Below, piece after piece: positions 20,999-32,694 of a DNA stretch of 64,000 nt; the stretch's first letter is position 1; the number at the start of each line of letters is the position of its first letter. The stretch is from Dermacentor variabilis (lineage: Eukaryota > Arthropoda > Arachnida > Ixodida > Ixodidae), in NCBI RefSeq assembly GCF_050947875.1, contig NW_027460291.1:30069589-30133588 (forward strand), read 5' to 3'. Position numbers and translations under genes: made by a program. Below the pieces are notes generated by a model. It saw only the letters and a list, made by a program, of their open reading frames with translations, was not told where the DNA came from and did no database searches.

Positions 20999-22250
20999 TG
21001 TTTTTTGTTGCAGTTAAAGGAAGTTTCACCTTCTTAGAGCACTCCAGGGAGCGCGGATCTTTTGGTATCAATCACGCCGGGAATTTATGGTCGACCACCA
21101 TTGCGTTCTCCGAGGCGCTGGATAATCGAGAGCCAGTTGCCGATACGCTCGTCTCGGGCCGTGGAGTTCAATTGAACTTTGAGCCCTGGGCACTTCGGTC
21201 TTCGATGATGATGGAGCAACACTGGCTGCTGCCACCAAAGCGGCGGATGGAGTTTCTACGGGAATACCGACCATGGACCCTGTAGAATCTGGAAATCAGT
21301 GTGGCGCCACCCCGTAAAGCTATGCCGCACTGGCATAGCTTACTTGTGATAACTGCCATAGCCTTTTATGCCCCTCAAAAAATTAGTGTTTTTTCTTTTA
21401 CGCTAATTGGAGGTGATTCCTTTTCATCTTTTGAAGCAAGGTTAGCTCCCTGAGTAAGCTGGATGATCTGCCTTGCAATTGAAAAGTTGTGCTTGAGCAC
21501 TGCAGTTGTCAGAATGATGGTCCTTCGCACTACACATAGTGTATGTTTCTTTCCCTCTACATGATTGTGAGGCGTGCCAGAAGCTCGCGAACTTGATACA
21601 ACGCCACGAGCTCAGCATGCATGGTAGGACGTTGAATTTCAATTATCCTTCGTCAAGCAAATTGGTCACAGTACTGGTACCAAATGATGCCACATTTCGT
21701 TGGAATCTCCTGGTATTTTCTGCAAAGCGTTATTCTTTATACCCTAATAGCGGTTTGATCTTAAAATCAAGGAGCTCTTCGTCACTAATGTTCAGAAAAC
21801 CTTCTTCTGAAATTATTCGCCTGTTTGTGTCGAGGGAATGATGCGGACAGATCGTCAGAATAATTTCACCGATACTGCCGAGTTCAGCGAACTTTTCCAC
21901 TAGCTCATTGTTTGTCAGTTCGGGCAGGGGGACCCGGCATACTATCCTTGAGGCTTTGTAGCCAGGTCCAATCCTGTTGGCTAGTAATTTGGATAATAGG
22001 AAGGGTGACAGTTTTCTTACGGTTGTGTGGCCTTCACTGTTAGGCACACGGTACTTTGGGAAGGTGTCTACGTTGTCCCTCAAAAAGAACTCGAAGGCTG
22101 CTTCGGTGCGCCTTCATTTTAGAGGCTATCTTGAAGGGTGGAGAAGCATTTGTCATGTAAGCCTTCTAAATTTCGGCGGTAATGGCCTTGGGCTCGGTTG
22201 TGATGGTCACCCACCACCGAGCCAATCAAGGCGACGCTACTAGGTTGGAA
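20999..22250 (-). pseudogene. I-B ORF1 (gag-like RNA-binding protein)
   Basis: Frame 21730-22083 (TVRKLSPFLLSKLLANRIGPGYKASR...) aligns with VRKLSPFLVAKCLKEKIGPTYKASK in I-C. Frame 21442-21642 holds degraded zinc knuckles (HASQSCRGKETYTMCSAKDH, CKADHPAYS). The basic/proline tail is near 21100-21280. ORF1 proteins of I-like elements coat the element RNA. At least two frame changes are present. Confidence 0.8.
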
Positions 22251-23386
22251 TACCAGTAGACGCCAGCCATGCATATCTCATCACCAACACCACCATCATC
22301 ATCATCATCATCATGTCGATTTAATGTCCACTGCAGTAGGCAGGCCACTTCCTACGATTTCCAATTACCCCTGTTCTGAGCCAACCGATTCCAACTAGCG
22401 CCTCCGAATTTCTTAATTTCGTCGCCCCACCTAGTCTTCTGCCGTCCTCGACTGTGCTGCCGTTCTCCTGGCCCCCATCCTGTAAGCCTTATGGTCCATC
22501 GGTTATCTAACGTACGCATTACATGAGCTGCCCAGCTTCATTTATTTCTCTTGATGTTAATTACAATATTTGCTTGCTGATCCATACCGCTCTCTTCCTG
22601 TCTCTTAACGTTAGGCCTGACATTCTTCATCCCATCGCTGTTTGTGCGGTCCTGAACAGGTTTTCGAGTTTCTTTGTCAGTCTGTAAGTTTCTGCTCCAT
22701 GTGTTAGCATAGGTAGAACACATTGAGTGTACATCTTTAATTTATGTATTATTTATTTATTACACCTCAAAGGTCCCTAAACGGGGCATTACATAAAGGG
22801 GGGGCACATATTGAAAAAACGGCATGTTAGGTGAGGCAGTGTGATCTGAAAGATGGTCTTCGATGGCAGCTTTCATACGAGAAATGTCAGTGACGAGGGC
22901 GATGTCAGAAGGAAGGGTATTCCATACACGGGCTGTGTTTAAAAAAAAAAGGTTGATACGTTGTGAAATGGGTGCATGGTAGATTCACAGAATTAGGCCG
23001 CGTGTGGCGGGTGAAGCGATGAGCTGGAATGATAATTTGGTTACCTGTGAGTTGTGAATGAAAGAACCTAAAAATAAAAGGACACGAGCACTTGTGTGGT
23101 GGGAAGTGAGCGAGGGAAGACATAACCTGGATTTTAAGGCTGAAACACTTGTGCGATAGGAGTAGTCAGAAAGAATGAATCTGGCAGCTCAGTTCTTAAC
23201 CGATTCAATGGTGTTGATCATATTAACCTGATGGTTGCCATAAATAGCACAACTATATTCTAGTTTAGTTCAGATTAAGGTTTGATATGCAAGTACTTTG
23301 ACTGAGGGAGATGCTGGCGACAAGTTACGGTGTAGATCACCTAGTAATTGGTTACAGGAATCAGGTAACTGATTGATATGATGGGT

Positions 23387-24183
23387 TCAAGATAAGTCAC
23401 TCGATATATGGACTCCTAGATATGTAAATGTTTCACACTGTGTTAAATTGCAGTTGTTGAGGCGGTAGGAACGTGCGTATGTTGGAGGATGAGTTAAGAA
23501 ATAGGAGAGGCGTGTAGGCAAAGCCCTGAGGCACGCCAGAGGGTGAAGAAGATAGGATTGAGGAGATCGAGTCAACAGAAACAAACTGAAGGCAATCGGT
23601 TGGAAATTCACGGATCCAATTCACAATGTGTGGTTGAAGATTTAGATGTGAGTTTGTGCAGGAGAAGAATATGTAACACTGTATAGAAGGCTTCTTTGAA
23701 ATCCAGAAAGAAAGCGCCAGTGGGGATGTTGCGATCGAGATGAGAATGCAAATTGTGTAGGAACAGAGCAAGTTCAGTGTCGCAAGAATGAGCTTTGCGA
23801 AATCCGTACTGGTTAGGATGAAAGAAGTTGACAGATGGCATTAAAGCGGCTATGTGGGAATGTATAACGTGCTCCACTAGTTTCGAGCAAACACTCGTGA
23901 TGGAAATTGGGCGTTTGTTGCTATGATTTGTCCGGTCGCCTTTTTTAAAGATGGGAGTTATTTTACTAATTTTATAGTTAGTGGAGACTGATCCAGTTGT
24001 GAGAGACTGTTGAAATATTAGCATTAGAAAAACATTGCTGATATGCTTAGTGCTTTTTAGTACATTGGAGCTAACGCCGTCAGTACCACACAAGGACAGA
24101 TTTTTTAAGGAATCGATGATTTCAACAATTTCGTTCACATTAAAAGTAATGTTTGAAGCAGAGGGATAATTAGAAGCTGGCAA
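23387..24183 (-). pseudogene. CR1-1 reverse transcriptase
   Basis: Frame 23608-24183 has FKKGDRTNHSNKRPISITSVCSKLVEHV, NQYGFRKAHSCDTELALFLHNLHSHLD and AFFLDFKEAFYTVLH (motif A). Frames 23433-23771 and 23387-23611 continue with GVPQGFA (motif B) and NLTQCETFTYLGVHISSDLS (thumb). The catalytic DD block between them is deleted: the GVPQG region joins a later segment. Two frame changes. Confidence 0.85.
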
Positions 24184-24581
24184 TACGGGAAGAATTTCGG
24201 GATAGTCACTAGCAAAAACAGAACAGAATGCAGTGTTTAAAGCCTAACAGACCTCGGTTTCGGGGGTGGGGGAGCCATAACTGTCACGTAGAAAAACAGT
24301 GTTGGACCACTGGGGATTAATGGAATGCCAGAAATGTTTTGAGTTATTGTGCAACATAGAGGGCAACGTGGTTGAAAAAAGCCACGTTTGGCCTCTGCGA
24401 CCTGCTTGTCATATTGTGTGACTGCAAGGTGATATTTCTCTCACTTAGGTTCGGTTTGAGAAGAGTTTGCAGAACGAAATAGACGTTTTTTTCTTGTTTA
24501 GTCCTTTTAGTGTGCTGTTCAACCATGGGGATTTCTTCCGTACAATAATTGTTATGGTAAGAACGTACAATTCAACCAGAC

Positions 24582-25261
24582 TCAATAATTCAGGTTTAAA
24601 CAGTAAGCAGTTAGACTCAAGTGAACGCAGATAGAAGTCAGCTGTGAATCTCGGTTCATGCTGTCATAATCGCCTCTGTGATAAAGCATAAGTTTTTTAG
24701 TTTTTGTTTGGTTGGATACATGGCATGAAAAAGAAGCGTGCAGTAACTTATGATCTGTGAAGCCATTCAGATACGAGATAGGGGAAACGTTTTCATGGTG
24801 TGAAGTTAGCACCAGATCCAAGATATTAGCAGAATGGTCTGTAGTGCGAGTGGGATGAGTGACAACTTCGGTTAATCCAAATGTGAGACACGGGCTGCAG
24901 TACTCGCTAGCCAAGTTATTTTTTGATACCAAGGAAACTAGATTAGACCAATCGACTGATGCGAAGTTAAAATCGCCTAATAGTAGTACAGGCGTGTTAG
25001 GATACCAGGTAGTTATCTTGCATAAGGCGTCCTGGAAAGGCGGCTGAAATGAATTGTCAGCAGAAGGAGGGCGATGACAAATTCCAAGAAGGATTCGCGA
25101 GAAGGATGCGGTACAGTAAAGCCAACGTGGTTAAAGAGGTGAGGGCATGGTAACCGGGATGCAACGTAGATGATCACTAGTGGCGATAAGGATGCCAGCC
25201 GCACTACTATCATCAGCTCGATCTTTGCGAAATATGTCGAAGCCGGGATGGAGGGGCACAA
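24582..25261 (-). pseudogene. CR1-1 endonuclease C-terminal half
   Basis: Frame 24582-24932 contains LTEVVTHPTRTTDHSANILDLVLTSHHENVSPISYLNGFTDHKLLHASF, with TDH in place of the catalytic SDH. Upstream frames (to 25261) hold a degraded CHRPP..LGICHRPPS region. The first catalytic residues are beyond the truncation. Confidence 0.75.
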
Positions 25262-26574
25262 TCTCAGGATCTAGAACAATTCAGCCATGTTTCTGTTAGA
25301 CAAACATCACTTGAACATGAGCTGATGAGTCCACATAACGAATCACGCTTTGGAATAACACTGCAGGTATTAGGAACGTTCTGGTAAACTTCTAGTCAGG
25401 ATCTGACAATGTCTGCCGAATGCACTCCAATCCTTTTTTATTCTTCTCTAAATTTCCTTCTCATGATCAGGGTCCTCTGGCATTATTGACCTTGGTAAAC
25501 GTACTCCTTCACACGACTCTAGAGACTGATAGGCGATCCTGAACGCTTGTTTCCTTGCCCGGCTAATGATCATTGTCTTTGTCTTCTGCATATTATTCTT
25601 CGACCCCACTCTCATACTCTCTGTTAAGATCTTCAATCATTCGTTGTAACTCTTCCCCAGTGTTGCTCAACAGGGCAACGCCATCTGCAAATCTCAGGTT
25701 GCTGAGATATTCGCCGTTGATCCTTACTCCTAAGCTTTCCCAGTTCAATAGCTTGAATACTTCTTCGAAAGATGCAGTGAATGCATTGTCGAGACTCTGT
25801 CTCCTTGTCTGACCCCTTTCTTTATAGGAATCTTCCTACTTTTCTTCTTGAGAATTAAGGTAGCTGTGGAATCTCTGTAGATATTTTCTAAGATATTTAC
25901 GTAAGCTGCCTGTACTCCTTGATTACGTAATGCTTCTATGACTGCTGGTATCTCGACTGGATCAAATGCTTTTCCTAACCTATGAAAGTCATATAGAAAG
26001 GCTGACTTTGCTGAATATCTCGATTACCTGACTGATGACATGGATGTGATCTAGTGTAGATTATTTCTTCCTGGAACCAGCCTGTTTCCTTGGTTGACTG
26101 AAGTTCAGTTCTGCCCTTATTCTATTGGATATTATCTTGGTGAGTATTTTATATAATACTGAAAATGAGCTAATGTGCCTCTAATTGTTCAATTATTTAA
26201 CGTCTTCCTTTTGTGGATTAGTATAATGATGGCATTCTTCCAGTTCTCTAGGACCTTCGATGTCGATAGACAGTTCGTATAAAGGGCCGCCAGCTCTTCA
26301 CGCATTACGTCTCCTCCATCTTTGAATAAATCAACTGGTATTCCATCTTCTGCCGCCTTTTACCCTTTCATGTCTTGCAAGGCTCTTCTACTTCAACGCT
26401 AGCTATAGAAGGACCCTCTGTATTCTGTTCATTACAACTTCGAATGCAGCTATCGTGGCCCCTTTGAGTACTGTTCAGGTAAGTATAGAAATTTTACCCT
26501 GTTTTCACTATATTTTCGACATTGCTGACGACATCACCCTGCTTATTTTCAGCGCATACAACTATGTTTCTTCT

Positions 26575-26580
<6 letters not shown>

Positions 26581-26656
<76 letters not shown>
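26581..26656. repeat. (TA)n microsatellite
   Basis: 38 uninterrupted TA units within the 5' UTR zone of I-B. Similar TA runs border Gypsy-2. Confidence 0.97.
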
Positions 26657-26658
<2 letters not shown>

Positions 26659-27032
26659 AAAGACTGGATAAAGGACGCGAGGTTAACCCTTGCCGCCCGG
26701 GAAATCAGAATATAAAAGTGAGTAGAAGACATGAAAGGTTGAAGGTGAGAGAGATAGACGAAGATTGAATAGGAGGACATGAAAAGGCAACTGCTGATTT
26801 CTGAGACTGGAGGTGCTATCTGTGCGAAGCAGAGGGCGAAGATGTGTCTTGCCTCCACGAGGAGGCCTCAAAAGTCCAAACACCTGGCAATGCCTCAACC
26901 CCCAGGATCCCCCTTTCCCAAGACACGGCTAAGCCACGCACGGCTTCACGCGGGAGAGCCAAACCCTCGTGTGCTTGGGTACGTGGTCTCACAATCCACC
27001 AAATGAATACTGACGCATACGCCGCTAAAGGG
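26657..27032 (-). promoter_or_regulatory. I-B 5' UTR
   Basis: Homologous along its length to 48040-48420: the block GGTTAACCCTTGCC, the CGAAGCAGAGG block, and CACGGCTAAGCC..CGCACGGCT and CCCTCGTGTGCT..GGTACGTGG. In intact I-like LINEs this part contains the internal promoter that drives the full-length RNA. No specific promoter motif can be named. Confidence 0.75.
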
Positions 27033-28020
27033 GTTAAAGCTGTGCCGTCGCTACAAAAACATAAGAATCCTGCAATTACTGAGCTTTACTCGGCTCTATG
27101 CAAAGCATAAGCTTTTCAAGATGTCCTAATGTTCTGGGTTTATGGCCATAGAACCATTGCGAGCAACATGCTTGCCGACGACGTTGCAACATCTATAGGA
27201 TGAAGCGCTACAAGTTCTTCCATCGAAGTCCCTGCCTTCGATCTGAGAGTATTCCTACTAAAAAAATTGGGTGTTATTAGTAACAGTTGTGGGACACAAA
27301 TTACTCAAAAAAGCTTCATCTAGTAAATCCTTATTTAGGAAGCTGTGCACCTGCAACAAAAACATGACGCAGAGAAGTCAATCTCAGTAGACTTCGAATA
27401 GCCCACATGTATGGAACACTCTTATCTCCTATGAAAGAGTGATCCTCCTCTTTGTGAGAAATGTGGCCAGACGCTAACTGTGCTACAGGTCGTGTTTGGA
27501 GGTTGGGAAATAGGAGAGCAAAGAAAAAAAACGCTTTCCTTTAGGATACAGGCAACGTATTTTCTTACACCATTCATTGTTTAACGGCAAGATCCGCTAT
27601 TTGAAAGGAAACCGGTGTTAGAATTCTTAAATCATGTCCCTATAATAAATGGCATACACCTTAGCGATCCGTAGGACGGCTTCTCATTACAGGCTTATGC
27701 TGCGGCAGTGGCAGCTATTGCAGACGCCTCCAGGCTTTCGCGTTCAAGGGTACTTATGAGGCTGTAGCACTTCTTGAAAAGTGTTAAAAATCTAATGTCT
27801 TAAGTTCATATGTCAGATATTTCACACCACATGTCACTGTTGTCATTACTATAGTTTTATTGCAAGTACAAGTTTAAACACCTATACAGTGACTAATTTA
27901 GGTCTGTATAGAGTCATGATAGATATTGCTAAGGCTATTTATTCATCGATCACTCAATATCACTTCTTGGCAACTCTGATCTTATCTGGGCCTTGCGTCA
28001 GTAAACACTATACATCAAAA
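27033..28020 (+). pseudogene. I-A ORF2, second half of RNase H, CCHC finger and 3' UTR
   Basis: VKAVPSLQKHKNPAITELYSALCKA continues the RNase H left at 17054. FWVYGHRTIASNMLADDVATS matches the PSHVGIPGNEAADRCA block. Further right, SDPPLCEKCGQTLTVLQVVFGG matches the DTPTCEKCQQPLTVIHILLTC finger. The 3' UTR match ends near 28020. Stops are numerous. Confidence 0.8.
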
Positions 28021-29319
28021 GGGTGTTTTACTTCTCTAGTGGGTTCATTCTTCAAGGATTGTAGCAGCAGGAGTCGCAGAACCAAGAAAGTGTAAGATAA
28101 CCAAGTTTGCACGCGCACCCCCCATTGCATGATGTGCCATTCCTGAAAAAGAATGACGATAGGTTAACTTGGGTGATTCTTGATTCATTTGAGGTAAGTC
28201 AAAGAGGAGTGCAATGGGTAAGCACACCGTCAGTGGCACTTACAAGAAAAGAAGTCGCTTTTTTTAAAGAAAAGCCCCAGGAACATAAAAGAGACCAGAT
28301 TTGGCGACGAAATAAAAAGCGCGGAACTTTCAGTAAAGAAATCAGCAGATAGTGCCGCTGCATCTACATCTGTTGGTTCCTTTTTGCGTCTGTCTTCTAC
28401 AATTTCTCCTGGTACAATCTAAGAAGAACTATACATCATCATCTTGTATTCTACAACCAGCGTTCTGTCTCGCTTCGCAGTAGGTTACTGTGTCGTGGCG
28501 TCATGAGTAAAAATGTGGGCACATAGAAGCAGGACATTGCAATGTTTCGGCACTCGCTGTGGCTCGCTCAGTCGCCTTTGCTGGTTCTCGTTGTGAGTGT
28601 TATTGTAAGAGCAATGCATACGACGGAGCAAGCCAGGGAAAGTATCAAAACGTTTCAATAGCCTGTTACCAGGTGACTACTCTCTGCTTCATGACGTCAC
28701 GACACATTAGAAAGCAAACGAAAACTAGCTGTGGAAAAGTATCATAATAAAATATCTAGGCCACTCTCAGGCGCGCTAGTGTACGTTATAGGCTTTAGAA
28801 ATCCCGGACCGTCATTTGGTACAGAAGATGAATAGCTGAAGATATATCAAAATTCCTTTAACCGCATCACTACGCTAGTTAAAGCGTCTCCAAACTATCA
28901 CCAGTGGCATGATCAGGCCTGTGGGGGCCTCTCGACTCGACTAGCCCGTGGCCGGTGGCGGCCCATTCGAAGATGGTGGGCCCACACGGAGGCTGTTTTG
29001 CACCACAACGTTTCCAGTTTGCTTCTGTCTGAGAGCAGGGTTCCTGCAAAAAACCTTCCGGTATTGCAATTTTTCCTGGGTGTCGGCTTCAGTGCCGGCT
29101 TCAGAGTCGTTTTCAGATTATGTCACGATGCGACCTCATCCGAGACAGCGTCGAGGAATCATGAGTCTTATACGACCATCGCGTGAGAAAGGGGAGACGC
29201 CCCGATTGTCTGGTCCCAGCTACCGCGTCGCGAGAAGCGCCGAGGCTTTATTGATTTCGCCCGCGTGCTATGGGCCTGTTGAACTTTCGCCCGCTTTTCG
29301 CCACCCGAAATCGCATATT
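28021..29319. other. No gene recognised
   Basis: Short frames only. A frame from 28948 runs into the CR1-2 endonuclease, but its first 130 codons show no family pattern. No terminal repeats, tail or SINE head found. Confidence 0.45.
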
Positions 29320-29549
29320 CCTTATAATCATTGGTGCTTTTATCGACCTCCTGACATAGGCAATACGTTTTCTCGTGAATTCCACCGGCTCCTTGAAATC
29401 ATTACTGTTCGCTTTCCTAACCATCTAGTACTAATTTTCGGTGATTTTAGTTTCCCGAAGTTGATTGGGCTAGCCTTTCAACAGCAACCTACGTATCTGA
29501 GGCCCACAGTTTCCCACAGTCATCTCTCGACTTTTCTTTAACACAGCTT
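29320..29549 (+). pseudogene. CR1-2 endonuclease, first part
   Basis: WCFYRPPDIGNTFSREFHRLLEIITVRFPNHLVLIFGDFSFPK is the CR1 endonuclease block with YRPP and GDFNFP; the catalytic Asn of GDFN is Ser here. The frame ends at the transposon boundary at 29550 and continues on the far side at 30461. Confidence 0.85.
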
Positions 29550-30457
29550 GGGTGCGATCGGAGATATTTTGTTCGATACGCGTTATGTTCCGTTGCTGCA
29601 ACGTCACAATGTGGCAGTATGCTAAATTTGTGACAACGGGGCGGAGAGAGCAGCCACTCAGGAAGCGGTGACCTCCCCGGAAGTTTACTTCCGTCGTTTG
29701 TCGTCTGCTTGCGGACAGTATACTACAAAACTAAATGTTCCTCGTCTTCCAAATGAATGAAATCTTTATCTAAAAAAAATGTATTTTTTCTTCTCAAGCC
29801 AAACACGTTTTCAAATAGTAGTACGTGTGACTACTGCAATTTATAACTATTAGTTTCTTTGCGTCGTCCCTTGGTGGTATCGCGCACAGCGAGAAGGAAA
29901 AAGAAAAAGATACGACTGGAAGAGTGGCTAACTTTCCAAGACGCAGCGACAACATTCCAGTGGCTCGCTGGCACCGATGATGGGGTCGATTTCGCTGTAC
30001 AACCTACGAATTATTTGTTTCGAGAAACGAAAACGACTCCGGAATTCACTTTCTGCCATTTCTTCAAACGCGTTTCACAAAGCCACCCGCTCTCCTCCTT
30101 CTTCTAGAAACACCAGCGCAACAACCTAAGTTCCCAACGGAAGCGCCATTTTCTCGAATTAAACTATGGATTGGATCCAAACGTGCATTTGCCGCAGCCG
30201 CCTCTTGGATCCAATCCAATCCACTAGACGCGCCATGCGAAGCCGTATGATCGCTCCAAACTTCCCAGCTCCCGTCGGGTTCGGCGCCTAGCAGACGAAA
30301 TGCTCGGTGGGAGGATGATTGACAGGAGCGTGTCGTCATTTTGACGCCACCAAAAACGTCGCCGCGCCTCGCGGCTGTCGACGTCGGCGCGGAGTAGACC
30401 AATCGCGCGCGCCGGTAAGCGAGCGAACGCGCCGAACAACCATCTCCGATCGCACCC
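29550..30457. mobile_element. 908-bp non-autonomous DNA transposon, PIF/Harbinger-type by target site
   Basis: The terminal inverted repeats are GGGTGCGATCGGAGAT at 29550-29565 and its exact reverse complement at 30442-30457. Target duplication CTT at 29547-29549 and 30458-30460. The LINE protein similarity is continuous across the junction when one CTT is counted. Three-base duplications are known of PIF/Harbinger elements. No transposase frame is visible. There is an internal inverted repeat around GGATCCAA (30170-30220). The longest internal frame (minus, 30064-30465) shows no domain. Confidence 0.85.
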
Positions 30458-30460
30458 CTT

Positions 30461-31111
30461 ATCACCAGTCCTACGCGACCTTCGGCTACATCCGCTAATA
30501 TTTTAAATCTAGTATTAGCCAGTGATCTTGACGTGTGCTTCGACTTAACTCATCAAGATGGGCTATCTGATCATGATATCATAACAGGTAGTCTTGCAGT
30601 TTCCCTTCCAAGACGTCCGTGCTTTGATAAGTACATCCGATATTACAGTAGAGCTGATTTTGACAGCCTAAACTCCGCACTATCAGACTTCTCCTTACAT
30701 TTCCTCAATAGATGCCAATTTCAAACCATCGAACATAACTGGGCTGAACTTAAAACCACTCTTACGGAACTAATTAATCGATTTGTCCCTCTAACAAAAA
30801 TAGCCTGCACCCCGACCGCCCTGTGGTTTACCGTAATGCTTCGGCGCCTTAATAATAATAAAAAGCGTTTATATAGTAAAACCGATAAATACCGCGATAC
30901 AGATTCCTGGCACCCTTATAAGACCTGCGATAAGCAATATCAGTCACTGATAAAATCATCTAAACGACATTTCTTTGCCCGTGACCTGTATTATATGCTC
31001 ACTAACAATCAACTTTTTTGGCGCCTAATAAACCCGAAGAGCTATCCCGATTTAACACTAGTTGATGAGCACTGTGATATGGTCCACCACTCGGAATGTG
31101 TAGATTTATAG
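30461..31111 (+). pseudogene. CR1-2 endonuclease end and linker
   Basis: Begins ITSPTRPSATSANILNLVLAS and reaches the catalytic GLSDHDIITG; then the linker to the RT follows with WFTVMLRRLNNNKKRLYSK and SLIKSSKRHFFARDL. A stop at 31109-31111 falls in the linker (HSECVDL). Confidence 0.85.
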
Positions 31112-31189
31112 AACAGCGCATTTTCATCTGTATTTACGCAGGAAGACACCACATAATCAACAACCCTTGACAATCTCATAAACATATCC

Positions 31190-31995
31190 ATGCCAGAAAT
31201 AATTGTTAGCGAAGCAGGTATTTCTTCTTCACTTAATAAATTTAAAGTTTCTTCCGCATATGATCACACTGGCATTAATAATAATGTGTTCAAACATTGG
31301 TCACCCAGTTTATCACCTATATTGTGTGCACTCTACTCGCAGTCTTTGCCAACTAACACTATTCCGCACGACTGGAAGGTGGCAAAAGTCATACCCATTT
31401 TTAAGTCCGGAGACCGAACTCACCCATTAAATTACCGCCCCATCTCCTTAACTAGTACTATTTGTAAATTACTTAAACACATCTTGTATACTGAAACCAT
31501 TAACTACTTAGAAGACCACAAAATTATTGTTGATTACCAACATTGCTTTCTTCGTGGTTATTCATGCGAAATACAGTTAGCCGGCTTTTTACATGACTTA
31601 TATTCATACCTAGACCTAGGGTTTCAAGTTGATGCTATCTTACTGGATTTCTCTAAAGCTTTCGATCGCGTTGCTCACAATAGATTAGTACTGAAGCTAA
31701 TGAACCTTAACATACACCCAACCGTTATTGGATGGATTAAGGATTTCCTCTCATGAAGAGTACAATATGCATCTGTTAGCAACAGTAATTCCTCTTCTAC
31801 CAAAGTAACCTCTGGTGTTCCGGAGGGCAGCATTATTGGCCCTTTATTTTTCTTAATCTATATTAATGACCTGCCTAACTGTGTCTTCCCACATCAGACT
31901 TTTTTCCGATGACTGCGTAAATAACTTCACGCGACAATGTCAAAGATATTCTTCAAACCGATCTTAACGCTATTACAACATGGTGTTCAACATGG
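31190..31995 (+). pseudogene. CR1-2 reverse transcriptase
   Basis: SAYDHTGINNNVFKHWS, PHDWKVAKVIPIFKSGDRTHPLNYRPISLTSTICKLLKHI, and VDAILLDFSKAFDRVAHNRLV (motif A) run open to a stop at 31754-31756. [21 protein letters not shown] (motif B) and FSDDCV (catalytic, near 31906) follow in shifted frames. Confidence 0.88.
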
Positions 31996-32694
31996 TTGAT
32001 GACTTTTAATAGAGCGAAAACGAAGTTATTATCATTTACTAGGCGCAACGACCGTATTCCAACATCGTATGTAATATATAACAACATAATTGAACTTACA
32101 ACTTCCTATAAGTACCTTGGTGTTCACTTACTGTCTGATCTAACTTGGCATCATCGTATCCGCCTGACGTTGGCATCATCTAACCGCTCTTTAGGCCTCC
32201 TTCAACGCAACCTTAAGCATGCCCCAGCTAAACTACGCAGACTAGCATACATAATATTAATACGCCACAAAATCGAGTATGCATCAGCTATATGGGATCC
32301 TTTCCAAACATATATCACCCAAGAAATCGAATCACTACAAAACCACGCAGTCCGGTTCATTTTTTCTGATTATTCACGCTATACTAGCATTTCATCGCTA
32401 AAAGCTCGCGCTCAGCTTGACGACTTATCTCATCGCCACGAAATTGCCCGCCTGTCGCTGCTGCATAAACTTTATCATCATCCGCACCTTCACCGCACCT
32501 TCGAACAAGCGACAGCCTCCTTTCGACGCACAGACCGTATCTTCAAGATAAAACGCATCCGTTGCCGCTCAGCTAACTATGCTAACTCCTTCGTTTCCCA
32601 AACAATTGCTGCATGGAATAGCCTACCACCGCACATTGCTACGCAAACCGATTTCGCAACCTTTCAGGAACTTTTGCGCAATAGTTACGTTTAA
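31996..32694 (+). pseudogene. CR1-2 RT thumb and C-terminal region
   Basis: A 232-codon frame: MMTFNRAKTKLLSFTRR, SYKYLGVHLLSDLTWHHRI, LLQRNLKHAPAKLRRLAY, LIRHKIEYASAIWDP, LQNHAVRFIFSDYSRYTSISSLK and AAWNSLPPHIATQTDFATFQELL. This is the standard tail of CR1/L2/Jockey-group ORF2 proteins. Intact within itself. Confidence 0.9.

Larger units (their letters stand above)
22738..25380 (-). mobile_element. CR1-1: CR1-like LINE inserted in RTE-2
   Basis: The 3' end has an AATAAATAAAT-type tail (22738-22762 on the plus strand as TTTATGTATTATTTATTTATT), which CR1-2 and the fragment at 40240 also carry. On the minus strand the order is endonuclease (25260-24580), RT (24183-23380), 3' UTR. It is 5'-truncated in the endonuclease. 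RTE-2 similarity resumes on both sides within a few bases, although about 40 bp of RTE-2 are missing at the junction. Target duplication not clear. Confidence 0.85.
22284..26500 (-). mobile_element. RTE-2: RTE/BovB-like LINE split by CR1-1
   Basis: The 3' tail is a (CAT)n run on the plus strand at 22287-22315. RTE sequence occupies 22316-22737 and then 25381 to about 26500, collinear with RTE-1: the TCTGACAATGTCTGCCGAATGC segment at 25397 corresponds to 9600-9620. Frame 25448-25636 (MQKTKTMIISRARKQ..PEDPDHEKEI) is the C-terminal region; RT motifs continue to 26450 with many stops. It lies in the 5' part of I-B. The right boundary near 26500 is approximate because a TA microsatellite follows. 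Confidence 0.82.
17055..27032 (-). mobile_element. I-B: minus-strand I-like LINE, itself opened by later insertions
   Basis: Read on the minus strand from 27032: 5' UTR (26657-27032, clearly homologous to 48040-48420), then the RTE-2/CR1-1 nest, ORF1 (22250-20999), ORF2 N-terminus with endonuclease (20880-20460), RT (20460-19507 and 18770-18090), RNase H (18090-17240) and the 3' end at 17055-17110, which matches the I-C 3' UTR. The middle of ORF2 between endonuclease and RT palm is deleted. It is flanked by a 12-bp duplication and lies in the RNase H region of I-A. It is much older than I-C. Confidence 0.85.
8956..28020 (+). mobile_element. I-A: plus-strand I-like LINE exploded by nested insertions
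   Basis: Compared with the well-preserved I-like LINE at 42781-48420, collinear plus-strand pieces of ORF2 occur in order. They are endonuclease-RT linker (8956-9113), linker (11486-11740), RT N-terminal region (11970-12656), RT middle (13433-13712), RT palm to thumb (15714-16157), C-terminal region and first half of RNase H (16405-17054), and second half of RNase H, CCHC finger and 3' UTR (27033-28020). The 3' end matches the I-C 3' UTR near 27990-28020. Everything between the pieces is later insertion. All pieces have many stops. The 5' part (ORF1, endonuclease core) was not found and may have been removed with the Gypsy-1 insertion. Confidence 0.85.

Noticed and set aside
26455..26858. Open frames with long Tyr-Ile repeats (also at 42176-42415 and 53131-53349)
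   Set aside because: They are translations of TA microsatellites.
28948..29541. A 197-codon plus-strand frame as a host gene
   Set aside because: Its right part is the CR1-2 endonuclease and the left part shows no domain, start context or conservation that I can see.
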